Shown: piece by piece, positions 25,710 through 32,968 of the stretch
How the letters are laid out: the number at the start of each line of letters is the position of its first letter
How positions within the stretch are numbered: position 1 is the stretch's first letter
Assembly (NCBI GenBank): GCA_017625505.1
Contig: JAGAKV010000059.1
Span: forward strand, 1-51,311
Reading direction: 5' to 3'
Length of the DNA stretch: 51,311 bases
From: Clostridia bacterium
Lineage (GTDB): Bacteria; Bacillota; Clostridia; Christensenellales; UBA1242
Position numbers and translations under genes: made by a program
The notes under the pieces: model-generated
The model's input: only the letters and a program-made list of their open reading frames with translations
The model's database searches: none
What the model was told of the DNA's origin: nothing

Positions 25710-26114
25710 ATGGAACAAGAGACTTTTAAAAAATTATTAAACACAAATCTTCTTCCGCTTGCGTTTGTTGGTGACAGCGTACATACACTATTCGTGCGTG
25801 AATATGTTTTGTCTACACCAAATAGAAAAATAGAAAACTATCATACGGTTGCATCAATGCACTGCAAGGCTTCTTCACAAGCCAAAGCACTTGAATATAT
25901 CACTCCTCTTTTAACGGAAGAAGAAAGTGAAATTGTAAGACGCGGCCGCAATGCCAAGCCAAAACATCACGCCAAAAATGCTGAGCGCGGCCAATATAGT
26001 CACGCAACCGCATTTGAAGTTTTGATTGGCTGGCTGCACCTTTCAAATCAAAAAGAAAGATTAAATGAAATTTTAGCTTTATCTATTAAAGCGATTGAAA
26101 ATAAAGGAAATTAA
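25710..26114 (+). CDS. mrnC: Mini-ribonuclease III
   Basis: A 134-residue RNase III-type protein that lacks the double-stranded RNA-binding domain, as expected for Mini-III, which matures the ends of 23S rRNA in Bacillus. The catalytic signature is LAFVGDSVHTLFVREYV (residues 17-33), and the second acidic motif lies in NAERGQYSHATAFEVLIGWLHL (about 102-122), where the E of AFEV is the metal ligand. It lies between ychF and rlmB; the mrnC-rlmB pair is conserved in Bacillota. The stop codon is one base from the rlmB start, so translation is probably coupled. Confidence 0.95.
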   Translation: MEQETFKKLLNTNLLPLAFVGDSVHTLFVREYVLSTPNRKIENYHTVASMHCKASSQAKALEYITPLLTEEESEIVRRGRNAKPKHHAKNAERGQYSHATAFEVLIGWLHLSNQKERLNEILALSIKAIENKGN

Positions 26115-26115
26115 T

Positions 26116-26838
26116 ATGTTTATTGAAGGAAAAAACGCAGTTAAACAGGCGCTTGAAAGCGGCGCAACGATCAACAAAATCACCATCGACAAAAATTATC
26201 AATCACGAAAGGATGACATCATCAATCTTGCATTCAAAAGCAAGATCAGAGTTGAATTTTTGCCAAAAAGTGTGCTTGATTCTCGCTCAAAAACAGGACA
26301 TCACCAAGGATACATTGCCGAGGCTGTTGATTTTGAATACTCGACGATTGAAGACATTTTAAATGTAAGTAAAGAAAAAAGCACCATGCCTTTCATTGTT
26401 CTGCTTGACGGCATTGAAGATCCTCATAATTTTGGAGCAATCATCCGAAGCTGTGAGTGCGCAGGCGTTGACGGAATAATTATTCCTAAAAATCGCGCTG
26501 TGCAGGTAAATGAAACAGTTATTCGCACAAGCACTGGGGCAATCTCAAATATGAAAATTGCCAAAGTAACTAATCTTAAAGATGCAATCTCTACTCTTAA
26601 AGAAAACGACGTATGGGTGTTTGCAGCTGAAGCAAACGGCGAGAGCATCTATACTAAAAATCTCAACATTCCGCTTGCTCTTGTAATCGGCTCTGAAGGC
26701 TTTGGCGTAAAGAAAACGCTGCTTTCTTATTGCGACGGAGTATTGTCGCTTCCACTTCTTGGCAAGGTAAATTCACTTAATGCCTCAGTCGCCTGCGGAA
26801 TTTGTGTCTTTGAAGCACTGAGACAACGAAACAAATAG
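26116..26838 (+). CDS. rlmB: 23S rRNA (guanosine-2'-O-)-methyltransferase RlmB-type (TrmH family)
   Basis: A 240-residue SPOUT enzyme when begun at MFIEGKNAVKQAL (26116), preceded by AAAGGAA within the end of mrnC. The N-terminal substrate-binding domain covers residues 1-75, including the GHHQGYIAEA loop; the C-terminal knotted domain shows the three TrmH motifs: LLDGIEDPHNFGAIIRSCE, ALVIGSEGFGVKKTLL and LNASVACGICVFEALRQR. Homologues methylate G2251 of E. coli 23S rRNA (P loop) with S-adenosylmethionine. The synteny mrnC-rlmB-sigH matches Bacillus; yacP, usually between rlmB and sigH, is missing here. Confidence 0.93.
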   Translation: MFIEGKNAVKQALESGATINKITIDKNYQSRKDDIINLAFKSKIRVEFLPKSVLDSRSKTGHHQGYIAEAVDFEYSTIEDILNVSKEKSTMPFIVLLDGIEDPHNFGAIIRSCECAGVDGIIIPKNRAVQVNETVIRTSTGAISNMKIAKVTNLKDAISTLKENDVWVFAAEANGESIYTKNLNIPLALVIGSEGFGVKKTLLSYCDGVLSLPLLGKVNSLNASVACGICVFEALRQRNK

Positions 26839-26852
26839 GAGAAAAGCAAAAA

Positions 26853-27449
26853 ATGATCGATGAGGAATTATCATTAATGGCGCAAAATGGTGACGAGACT
26901 GCCCTTAACGACCTGCTTCAAAGATATAAGTCACTAGTCAACAAAATCTCGAGAAGTTATTTCCTTTTAGGCGGAGAAATTGAAGATATTGTACAAGAGG
27001 GCATGATTGGACTGTATAAAGCCATTAAAAACTTTTCTACAAGCAAAAACGCCTCTTTTAAAACATTCGCCGCCACCTGCATAAAGCATCAAATTCAAAC
27101 TGCTGTTAAAATGGCAAGCTCTGAGCGTAATAAAGTTTTATCAACCGCCATTCCCATCGCAGAAAAAGTATCTCACGACGAAAATGAGGAAGAAGTGATT
27201 GAAATTATTGTGCCATCCTCCCTCCCTTCGCCAGACGACCAAGTGCTTGAAAAGGAAAACTTTAGCGAAATTAAAAAATCAATTATTAAAACGCTATCCC
27301 CTTTAGAACTGAAGATTTTCGCTCTCTATCTTAAGGGGTATAGCTACAACGAAATATCCAATCTCGCTGGAATCAGCAAAAAAAGTATTGATAATGGGCT
27401 GTCAAGAATAAAAAACAAACTAGCCTTTTTGAAAAAGGAGAAATTATGA
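26853..27449 (+). CDS. sigH: RNA polymerase sigma factor SigH-type (Spo0H family)
   Basis: A 198-residue sigma-70-family factor. Region 2 is clear: ALNDLLQRYKSLVNKISRSYFLLGGEIEDIVQEGMIGLYKAIKNF matches Bacillus SigH closely across residues 18-62, then a core SFKTFAATCIKHQIQTAVK. Region 4 contains LKGYSYNEISNLAGISKKSIDNGLSRIKNKL, a helix-turn-helix. SigH drives transition-phase and early sporulation or competence genes in Bacillota; whether this organism sporulates cannot be told. It follows rlmB by 14 bases, and its TGA stop overlaps the ATG of the next gene, implying translational coupling. Confidence 0.92.
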   Translation: MIDEELSLMAQNGDETALNDLLQRYKSLVNKISRSYFLLGGEIEDIVQEGMIGLYKAIKNFSTSKNASFKTFAATCIKHQIQTAVKMASSERNKVLSTAIPIAEKVSHDENEEEVIEIIVPSSLPSPDDQVLEKENFSEIKKSIIKTLSPLELKIFALYLKGYSYNEISNLAGISKKSIDNGLSRIKNKLAFLKKEKL

Positions 27450-29455
27450 ACGAATTTGTAAGACCAAGACCAGAGTTTCCTAAGCGTGCGGTTATCACAT
27501 CAGGTATGCCTTACGGGAACAAGCTTCTTCATTACGGACATGTTGGAATGACCCTGCGCGCCGATGTCTTTGCACGTTTTATGCGTGACCGCATTGGAAA
27601 TGATAATGTCATTTTTGTCTCTGGTACAGATTGTTATGGTTCACCTGCCATTGAGTCTTTTAGAAAGCTCAAAGAAAGCGGGTCTAACATCAAAGATTTG
27701 CCAAGCTATGTTGAAGGAAATCACCTTAAACAAAAAGACATTTTCAATCAATTTGAAATTGGTTTCAATTTTTATGGAGCTTCCGCAATAGGGCCTGCAA
27801 AACAGATCCACGAAGAAACAAGCCGCTGGATCGTCAAAAAACTGCAAGATGCAGGAATGCTTTCTGTGCACTCTTCCTGGCAATTTTATGATGAAAAGCA
27901 TAAATGCCTATTAAATGGCAGACAGGTCATTGGTAAATGCCCTATTGAAGGATGCCAAAGTGAAAAAGGCTATGCCGATGAATGCGACCTTGGACACTCC
28001 TATCTTCCACAAGATCTTATCGATCCAATCAGTCAGTTGAGTGGTGAAAAGCCAAAGCTTGTGAAAGTGTCAAATCTCTATTTTGACCTTGAAAAATGCA
28101 CTGCCCTTTTAAATGAATGGGTGGATTCAATTGATCGCAAAGGCGATACCCCTCCATTTATGGTAAAGGAAATCCGTGAATTTCTGAAAAAGCCTGAAAT
28201 ATACATCAAACGCGAATTCTTTGCCGAGTTTGACAAAATAAAATCATCCTTGCCTGCCTTTGAAGAGTCTGCACGAAATGAGAAATCCCCAAGTTTGACA
28301 ATTGTTTTTGACAAACTTACTGACAGAGAAGAGGCTTGTGAAATTTTGACAAGGCATGGCATTCGCTACAGAACAGGCAAAACACTCACCCCTTTCCGTC
28401 TGAGCGGCAATATCGATTGGGGTGTGCCTTGTCCAAACATAATGGGAGTTGAAAATCAAACCTTCTATGTTTGGCCTGAAAGCTTGTGGGCACCTATTTC
28501 TTTCACAAAGGCATATCTGAAAAGCATTGGTAAGGACGACAATGAGTGGGAAAAATATTGGTGCGACAAAGACGCAAAAGTATATCAATTCCTTGGCGAA
28601 GACAACCTTTACTTCTATGGGCCTGCTCAGCAAGCAATGTGGCTTTGCACGCAAGGAGCGTCCCCTGTTCTTAATTCCGATAATGGTCACCTTCAAGTGA
28701 CAAAAATCAATCCTATCAAATCAATATTATATATGAATAAGAAGGCCTCCTCATCGGGCGCTCTCAAACCACCTATGGCAGAAGAGTTTCTTAAGTTTTA
28801 CACTCCAGAGCAGTTTAGAATGCACTTCCTTGCAATGAACCTTACAAACAACAACGTTTCTCTTTGTCCAAAATATTTCAATCCAGATGCTGATGAAAAC
28901 GAGCAAGACGAAATGGTAAAAGAGGGAAATCTGCTTACAAATGTTTACAACAGAATTTTACGAACACTTTTCTATTCAACACAAAAAACATTTGACGGTG
29001 TGTTGCCAGTTGCTGAAATTGATGAGAATGTGCTAGCTGACTGCAAAAAAACAATTTTGGATGTTGAGAGATTTATGCACGACAAAAAATTCCACCAAGT
29101 TTTCAACGCCCTTGATGTGTTTATTCGAAATATCAATAAATATTGGGTTAAAGAAGTTGCAACGGCGGACAACGATGAAAAACTTGCACGCCTCACTGCA
29201 AACACTCTTCAAATGATTTTTGTTGCAAATACCCTTCTTCACCCTATCGCACCAAGCGGGACTGAAAACGTAGCCGACTATATTGGCTTTGACAAAACAA
29301 AATGTTTTGATTGGGAAAATATTTTCGCTAGCGCTTATGACGTACTGCTCCCTCAGCGAGAACGAAAGCTCACTTTCCTAAAAGAGAAAGAAGACTTTTT
29401 TAAACGCCATCAATATCAACTTGATGAAATGGCAAGAAAAAATGAGGAAAATTAA
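27446..29455 (+). CDS. Divergent methionyl-tRNA synthetase-family class I tRNA ligase
   Basis: A 669-residue class I synthetase-like protein. The N-terminal nucleotide-binding fold has VITSGMPYGNKLLHYGHV with HYGH in the HIGH position and FVSGTDCYGSPA, both matching MetRS. A four-cysteine zinc-like site starts at C154 (CLLNG, CPIEGC, DEC). A poorly conserved segment of about 100 residues precedes NIDWGVPCP. The KMSKS loop is replaced by K433-A-S-S-S-G438, so the second lysine, important for adenylate formation in MetRS, is absent. The anticodon-binding helical domain is present; the EMAP-like C-terminal tRNA-binding domain is not. It may charge methionine with altered kinetics or have another role; a normal metG could be elsewhere. 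It overlaps sigH by four bases. Confidence 0.8.
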   Translation: MNEFVRPRPEFPKRAVITSGMPYGNKLLHYGHVGMTLRADVFARFMRDRIGNDNVIFVSGTDCYGSPAIESFRKLKESGSNIKDLPSYVEGNHLKQKDIFNQFEIGFNFYGASAIGPAKQIHEETSRWIVKKLQDAGMLSVHSSWQFYDEKHKCLLNGRQVIGKCPIEGCQSEKGYADECDLGHSYLPQDLIDPISQLSGEKPKLVKVSNLYFDLEKCTALLNEWVDSIDRKGDTPPFMVKEIREFLKKPEIYIKREFFAEFDKIKSSLPAFEESARNEKSPSLTIVFDKLTDREEACEILTRHGIRYRTGKTLTPFRLSGNIDWGVPCPNIMGVENQTFYVWPESLWAPISFTKAYLKSIGKDDNEWEKYWCDKDAKVYQFLGEDNLYFYGPAQQAMWLCTQGASPVLNSDNGHLQVTKINPIKSILYMNKKASSSGALKPPMAEEFLKFYTPEQFRMHFLAMNLTNNNVSLCPKYFNPDADENEQDEMVKEGNLLTNVYNRILRTLFYSTQKTFDGVLPVAEIDENVLADCKKTILDVERFMHDKKFHQVFNALDVFIRNINKYWVKEVATADNDEKLARLTANTLQMIFVANTLLHPIAPSGTENVADYIGFDKTKCFDWENIFASAYDVLLPQRERKLTFLKEKEDFFKRHQYQLDEMARKNEEN

Positions 29456-29555
29456 TTCATCCTCTCATTGATGATTTTTTACAAACAATAAGTGTTTCAA
29501 AAATGTTCTTGACGCAATCCACACATAAACTACTATGATGAGTAAGTATAATATT

Positions 29556-29587
29556 AAAAAGAGATAGATTACTTCTATCTCTTTTTT
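29556..29587 (+). terminator. Terminator downstream of the ychF-to-MetRS-like operon
   Basis: AAAAAGAGATAGA and TCTATCTCTTTTTT form a strong stem with a five-base loop. It lies 100 bases after the stop codon of the MetRS-like gene. A weak promoter-like TTGACG with TATGAT lies before it with a poor 19-base spacing, so a short separate RNA is possible but unproven. Confidence 0.8.
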
Positions 29588-29675
29588 ATTTCAACACACT
29601 CAATAAATGCATGATAGATATTTAACATCAAAAACAGGTTCAAATAAATTTTTTTTATTTTTTTTAGAAAAACTC

Positions 29676-29704
29676 TTGACAATAACAAAAATTAGTTTTA
29701 TATT
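29676..29704 (+). promoter_or_regulatory. Promoter of the leader peptide and ABC exporter
   Basis: Perfect TTGACA (29676-29681), 17 bases, TATATT (29699-29704). Transcription should begin near 29711, some 245 bases before the ABC gene, so the transcript would include the leader ORF and its hairpin terminator. Confidence 0.8.
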
Positions 29705-29752
29705 AAACCTGTCGAAGAAAAATCAAAAATATAACAAAAGGAGGACAGAACA

Positions 29753-29830
29753 ATGATTAAAATTTCTACACAAATTAAAACTTTCAGTGGTCATATTTTG
29801 GGCTCTCTTTTTGCAAGGGTAATTTTATAG
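29753..29830 (+). CDS. 25-residue leader peptide or small secreted peptide
   Basis: A short ORF with one of the best ribosome binding sites in the window (AAAGGAGG, seven to eight bases before the ATG). The peptide starts MIKISTQIKTFSGH and ends LGSLFARVIL; it is 25 residues long, basic and amphipathic. It sits between a consensus promoter and an intrinsic terminator that precedes an ABC exporter gene. The layout matches leader peptides that control antibiotic-responsive exporters by ribosome-mediated attenuation, such as BmrB ahead of BmrCD in Bacillus. Another possibility is that it is itself an exported peptide. It is too small to judge by homology. Confidence 0.65.
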   Translation: MIKISTQIKTFSGHILGSLFARVIL

Positions 29831-29864
29831 GTGCATTCCTACTTAATTTTATCCATTTAAAAAG

Positions 29865-29895
29865 AATCTCCGTATGACTTGACGGAGATTTTTTG
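29865..29895 (+). terminator. Intrinsic terminator (candidate attenuator) before the ABC exporter
   Basis: AATCTCCGT (29865-29873) pairs with ACGGAGATT (29882-29890) across an eight-base loop and is followed by TTTTTG. It lies 34 bases after the leader ORF stop codon and 60 before the ABC start. A second imperfect hairpin just upstream (GGGTAA...TTATCC, centred on TAGG-TGCATT-CCTA, about 29818-29854) overlaps the end of the leader ORF, where a stalled ribosome would disturb it. Confidence 0.8.
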
Positions 29896-29954
29896 TTTGT
29901 GTAAACAATTTTAAGCGAAACAACAAAAAAATAAAATTAATAAAAGGAGAAATC

Positions 29955-31784
29955 ATGAAAAAGGACAAAAGACAAAATAAAAAATTTGGCATTTGGCAAT
30001 ACTTTAAAGCACATAAACTTGCCTTGATATCCTATCTATTTTGCGACCTTATGGGCTCTGCCTTAGTTGTTGTGGGCAGTCTGTTAGTGGCAAATGCAAT
30101 CACTCTTGTCACTCAGCCAGTTCCAGACTACAAAACCGCATTAATATATTTTGCCATCTGCGCAGGCACCTATTTATTGCGAAATGTATGCTGGCACTTG
30201 TCAGGCATTATCTATCAAAAAACTTCAAAAAAGATTATGGAAGCAATAAATTATGACATTGCTAATCAGGCGTTCAAGCTAAGTTCTCGCGCTTACACCG
30301 ATCATAACACCGGCACATTTGTGTCTCGAATGGTGTCAGAGCCAGAAAACATTGTATCTCAGATTATTCGTCTTGTAGACAATATTACTGGCACGCTTAC
30401 CTCAATGTCGATCATTGTATACATACTGATTATGAATTTCTATATTGGCCTTATCATTATATTTGCGGTGGCAATTGCAGCAATCATTGAAACAAAAAGA
30501 ATCAAAGTCTACAGAAAAAATAAGAAAACGGTTAAAGATACATATGACAAGGTACAATCCATATCCACTGAAATTGTCCGTAGTGAAAAAGACATCAAAT
30601 CTCTTGGCCTCGAAGACAAATTAAGCGAAGTGGCTCAACAAAACTATATTGCTTACAATCAATCTGCGTATAAGCTTAGCATTGTCAATATGAATTATTA
30701 TAGATTCCGCAATATTCTGCTGCAATGTGCTGGCGTTGCAATGCTTGTACTTGGCACACTTTTAATGGAAAAAGCATTAATTGCTCCTGCTGTTTTTATG
30801 CTTGTATATCAAAATCGCGATGGGCTTTATGATGTTGTTTGGAGCATTGGAAATATGAGTGAATATATCACCAGCATTCGAGTATCGTCCGAGCGAATTT
30901 TTGAATTATTCAACGAAAAAGAATTTCCTGCAGAGCGTTTTGGCAATCAGTCAATAGAAAGAATTAAAGGTTCAATTGAATTTAAACGTGTTGATTTTTC
31001 TTTTGTCGAGTACGAAGAAAAACCAGAGATTTCAAAAATGACTCGCAAAGAAAGAAAAGAGTATAAAAGGAACCCTCCAGAGCGAAAAATCAAATCCATA
31101 AATCAAATTTTTAAAAAGCTTTCATTTAAAATCAAGCCAAACAGCACAGTTGCTTTTGTAGGAAAAAGCGGAAGCGGAAAATCTACCATTCTCAACCTCA
31201 TGGCAAAAATGTATGAAGTGGACGGCGGACAAGTTTTAATTGATGGTGTAAACATTAATGACCTTGACAAACCTACCCTGCGAAACAACATCTCACTTGT
31301 AAATCAATCACCTTACATTTTTGATATGTCAATAAAAGACAACTTACTTCTTGCCAAAAAGGATGCAACCGATGAAGAAATCCTGCTCAATCTGAAGAAA
31401 GCTTCTCTTGAAGAGTTTATTTCTTCACTTCCTGAAGGAATCAACACCAAGGTTGGAGAAAGCGGAATTAAGCTTTCAGGTGGACAACGTCAACGTCTTG
31501 CAATTGCAAGAGCACTTCTTAGAAACAGCCCTATTATCATCTTTGATGAAAGCACGTCTGCACTTGATAATTTTGCACAAGCAGACATCAAAAAAAGCAT
31601 TGACGCTTTGAAAGGACAGGGAACAATAGTTATTGTTGCGCATCGCCTTTCTACAATTCGAAATGCTGATAAAATCTTCTTCCTAGATGATGGAGAAATA
31701 ATTGACAGCGGAACTTTTGAAGAATTGTTTGAAAACAACACTAAATTTAGAAGTATGTTCTATGCAGAAAATATTGACAACTAA
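29955..31784 (+). CDS. ABC exporter half-transporter (multidrug/lipid type)
   Basis: A 609-residue half-transporter with an N-terminal six-helix membrane domain (residues about 20-310; first helix in ALISYLFCDLMGSALVVVGSLLVANAI) fused to an ATPase domain. Walker A is GKSGSGKST (about 402-410), the Q-loop lies in SLVNQSPYIFD, the signature is LSGGQRQR, Walker B is IIIFDES and the H-loop is IVAHRLS. The layout is of the MsbA/BmrA type, which exports drugs, lipids or peptides as a dimer. An unusual basic insert of about 40 residues (KPEISKMTRKERKEYKRNPP) sits early in the ATPase domain. RBS AAAGGAG. It is preceded by a leader peptide and terminator, suggesting inducible expression. No partner subunit is adjacent, so a homodimer is likely. 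Confidence 0.93.
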   Translation: MKKDKRQNKKFGIWQYFKAHKLALISYLFCDLMGSALVVVGSLLVANAITLVTQPVPDYKTALIYFAICAGTYLLRNVCWHLSGIIYQKTSKKIMEAINYDIANQAFKLSSRAYTDHNTGTFVSRMVSEPENIVSQIIRLVDNITGTLTSMSIIVYILIMNFYIGLIIIFAVAIAAIIETKRIKVYRKNKKTVKDTYDKVQSISTEIVRSEKDIKSLGLEDKLSEVAQQNYIAYNQSAYKLSIVNMNYYRFRNILLQCAGVAMLVLGTLLMEKALIAPAVFMLVYQNRDGLYDVVWSIGNMSEYITSIRVSSERIFELFNEKEFPAERFGNQSIERIKGSIEFKRVDFSFVEYEEKPEISKMTRKERKEYKRNPPERKIKSINQIFKKLSFKIKPNSTVAFVGKSGSGKSTILNLMAKMYEVDGGQVLIDGVNINDLDKPTLRNNISLVNQSPYIFDMSIKDNLLLAKKDATDEEILLNLKKASLEEFISSLPEGINTKVGESGIKLSGGQRQRLAIARALLRNSPIIIFDESTSALDNFAQADIKKSIDALKGQGTIVIVAHRLSTIRNADKIFFLDDGEIIDSGTFEELFENNTKFRSMFYAENIDN

Positions 31785-31789
31785 ATATC

Positions 31790-31818
31790 AAAAAGACTAG
31801 AAAATTTCTAGTCTTTTT
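31790..31818. terminator. Bidirectional terminator between the ABC exporter and HAD genes
   Basis: AAAAAGACTAGAA pairs with TTCTAGTCTTTTTT, leaving a minimal loop. A- and T-runs on both sides serve the convergent genes on each strand. Confidence 0.9.
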
Positions 31819-32471
31819 TAATTAAATAAATCAATAACATCGAGTAAACTTTCAAGCGTCTTAAATGCAAAAGCTTTTGTTTTTTCTGTGGAAGGCTTTA
31901 AGTCAGGAATATGAATTGCAATCATCCCCGCTTTTGACGCGGCCTCAATCCCCACATCGGAATCTTCAAGTGCCATAGCATTCTCCGGTTTGACTCCAAG
32001 CACCTGACAGCTTTTAAGGTACACCTGGGGATGTGGCTTTGCTTTTGTAACCATGTCACCGCCTATTATACTTGAAAAATAACTTTCATCTATGCCACAA
32101 ACTTTCAATCTATGCTTAATGTCATCAATGGTTGAAGAGGATGCAATGGCAAGAGTCACTTGTTTTTCCTTTAAAAATTTAAGCAGTTCCTTCGCCCCCT
32201 TCTTTACCGGAAGCTCGCCTCTATTTTCAGCATCTTTCATCATTTTTTCAGCCGTCTCTCTCTTGCTTTTCAAATCAAAATTCTTGCCAAACTTTTTCTC
32301 TAGCTCGGCGTCATATAAATCACTGCGAAGCCCGGCAATTGAGATAAGAAATTCCTCTGACACAGCTTGTCCCTGCTGCTGGCAGGCCTTAATAAAACAA
32401 TTCATCCAAAGTCTTTCGCTGTCAAACATAAGGCCGTCCATATCAAATACAACTGCTTCAATATTTTTCAT
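31818..32471 (-). CDS. HAD-superfamily phosphatase (beta-phosphoglucomutase-like)
   Basis: A 217-residue protein when begun at 32471, where MKNIEAVVFDMDGLMFDSE starts the fold and AGAGGAG lies seven bases upstream. HAD motif I is DMDGL (nucleophile and acid aspartates), motif II is IASSST, and motif III/IV is KAKPHPQVYLKSC followed by ALEDSDVGIEAASKAGM with its two acidic metal ligands. The alpha-helical cap inserted after motif I places it in subfamily I with beta-phosphoglucomutases and sugar-phosphate phosphatases. The substrate cannot be fixed from sequence. It is transcribed alone from a good promoter. Confidence 0.9.
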   Translation of the reverse strand: MKNIEAVVFDMDGLMFDSERLWMNCFIKACQQQGQAVSEEFLISIAGLRSDLYDAELEKKFGKNFDLKSKRETAEKMMKDAENRGELPVKKGAKELLKFLKEKQVTLAIASSSTIDDIKHRLKVCGIDESYFSSIIGGDMVTKAKPHPQVYLKSCQVLGVKPENAMALEDSDVGIEAASKAGMIAIHIPDLKPSTEKTKAFAFKTLESLLDVIDLFN

Positions 32472-32499
32472 TTTTTTCTCCTCTATGATATACTTGCCC

Positions 32500-32528
32500 A
32501 TTATATCATAAAAACTACATAAAACCAA
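32500..32528 (-). promoter_or_regulatory. Promoter of the HAD phosphatase gene
   Basis: On the minus strand TTGGTT (32523-32528), 17 bases, perfect TATAAT (32500-32505) preceded by TGA, an extended -10. Confidence 0.75.
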
Positions 32529-32673
32529 AGCTTTTGCGCTGAAATAATTGTTATACTGCATACTTTTAACATAAATAGCATTTAAAACGCACGGCAGGTT
32601 TTTGCTGGCAATCATACCCTCTTGATTGAACGGATCTCAAGCGCGTCCTGACAACGAACTTATATCGACGCAT
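32529..32673. other. Gap between the HAD promoter and the decayed tRNA unit
   Basis: No gene or clear signal is visible here, only a small hairpin CTTGA/TCAAG near 32625-32645. Confidence 0.4.
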
Positions 32674-32776
32674 TAAAAAAAACGAGCCTTCACTCGCGGT
32701 CTTACTGGCTCTAGGGGATTGGATTTGAACCACTCCCAAAACGAGGTTATAACGAATGTTTTAACCCGAAGGCATA
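32674..32776 (-). pseudogene. Decayed tandem copy of the tRNA-fMet gene and its terminator
   Basis: This segment repeats the neighbouring tRNA-fMet unit with an offset of about 100 bases. Two blocks are identical: CGGTCTTACTGG (32697-32708 and 32797-32808) and a 19-base block covering the T-arm (32714-32732 and 32813-32831). The anticodon arm and 5' half are degenerate: TAT lies where CAT should be, and no acceptor stem forms. Beyond the CCA-equivalent there is again a hairpin (CGAG/CTCG, 32683-32696) with a T-run of eight, so the terminator was copied too. It should not give a functional tRNA. Confidence 0.6.
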
Positions 32777-32800
32777 AAAAACCGTGCCTTCTGACACGGT
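32774..32800 (-). terminator. Terminator of tRNA-fMet
   Basis: On the minus strand ACCGTG pairs with CACGGT around an eight-base loop that starts with TC, followed by six T. It begins five bases after the encoded CCA. Confidence 0.8.
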
Positions 32801-32805
32801 CTTAC

Positions 32806-32882
32806 TGGTTGCGGGGATTGGATTTGAACCAACGACCTTCGGGTTATGAGCCCGACGAGCTTCCGAGCTGCTCTACCCCGCG
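32806..32882 (-). tRNA. Initiator tRNA-fMet (anticodon CAT)
   Basis: A 77-base tRNA with encoded CCA. Its first base C cannot pair with the A opposite it at position 72, the hallmark of bacterial initiator tRNA that blocks elongation use and marks it for formylation. The anticodon stem has three G-C pairs (GGG/CCC) flanking the CTCATAA loop, also initiator-specific. It resembles E. coli tRNA-fMet over most of its length. Confidence 0.96.
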
Positions 32883-32888
32883 ATATTT

Positions 32889-32909
32889 AGAGAAGACTTA
32901 CTCTTCTCT
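32889..32909 (-). promoter_or_regulatory. Leader hairpin of tRNA-fMet
   Basis: AGAGAAGA-CTTAC-TCTTCTCT (read on either strand) is a perfect eight-base-pair stem placed at the predicted transcript 5' end, seven bases before the mature tRNA. It may guide 5' processing. Confidence 0.5.
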
Positions 32910-32912
32910 TAT

Positions 32913-32941
32913 ATGATATGCTAAAAAAATTATTTTGTCAA
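32913..32941 (-). promoter_or_regulatory. Promoter of tRNA-fMet
   Basis: On the minus strand perfect TTGACA (32936-32941), 17 bases, TATCAT (32913-32918). Confidence 0.8.
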
Positions 32942-32968
32942 TAGTTTTTGCCAAATTTTTTGTAAATT

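Noticed and set aside
29507-29590. Small RNA between a TTGACG/TATGAT pair and the terminator at 29556
   Set aside because: The spacing of 19 bases is poor and the RNA would be little more than the terminator hairpin.
32719-32916. Plus-strand ORF of 65 residues with GLDLNQRPSGYEPDELP
   Set aside because: It is the antisense translation of tRNA-fMet and its decayed copy, a known annotation artefact; no ribosome binding site.
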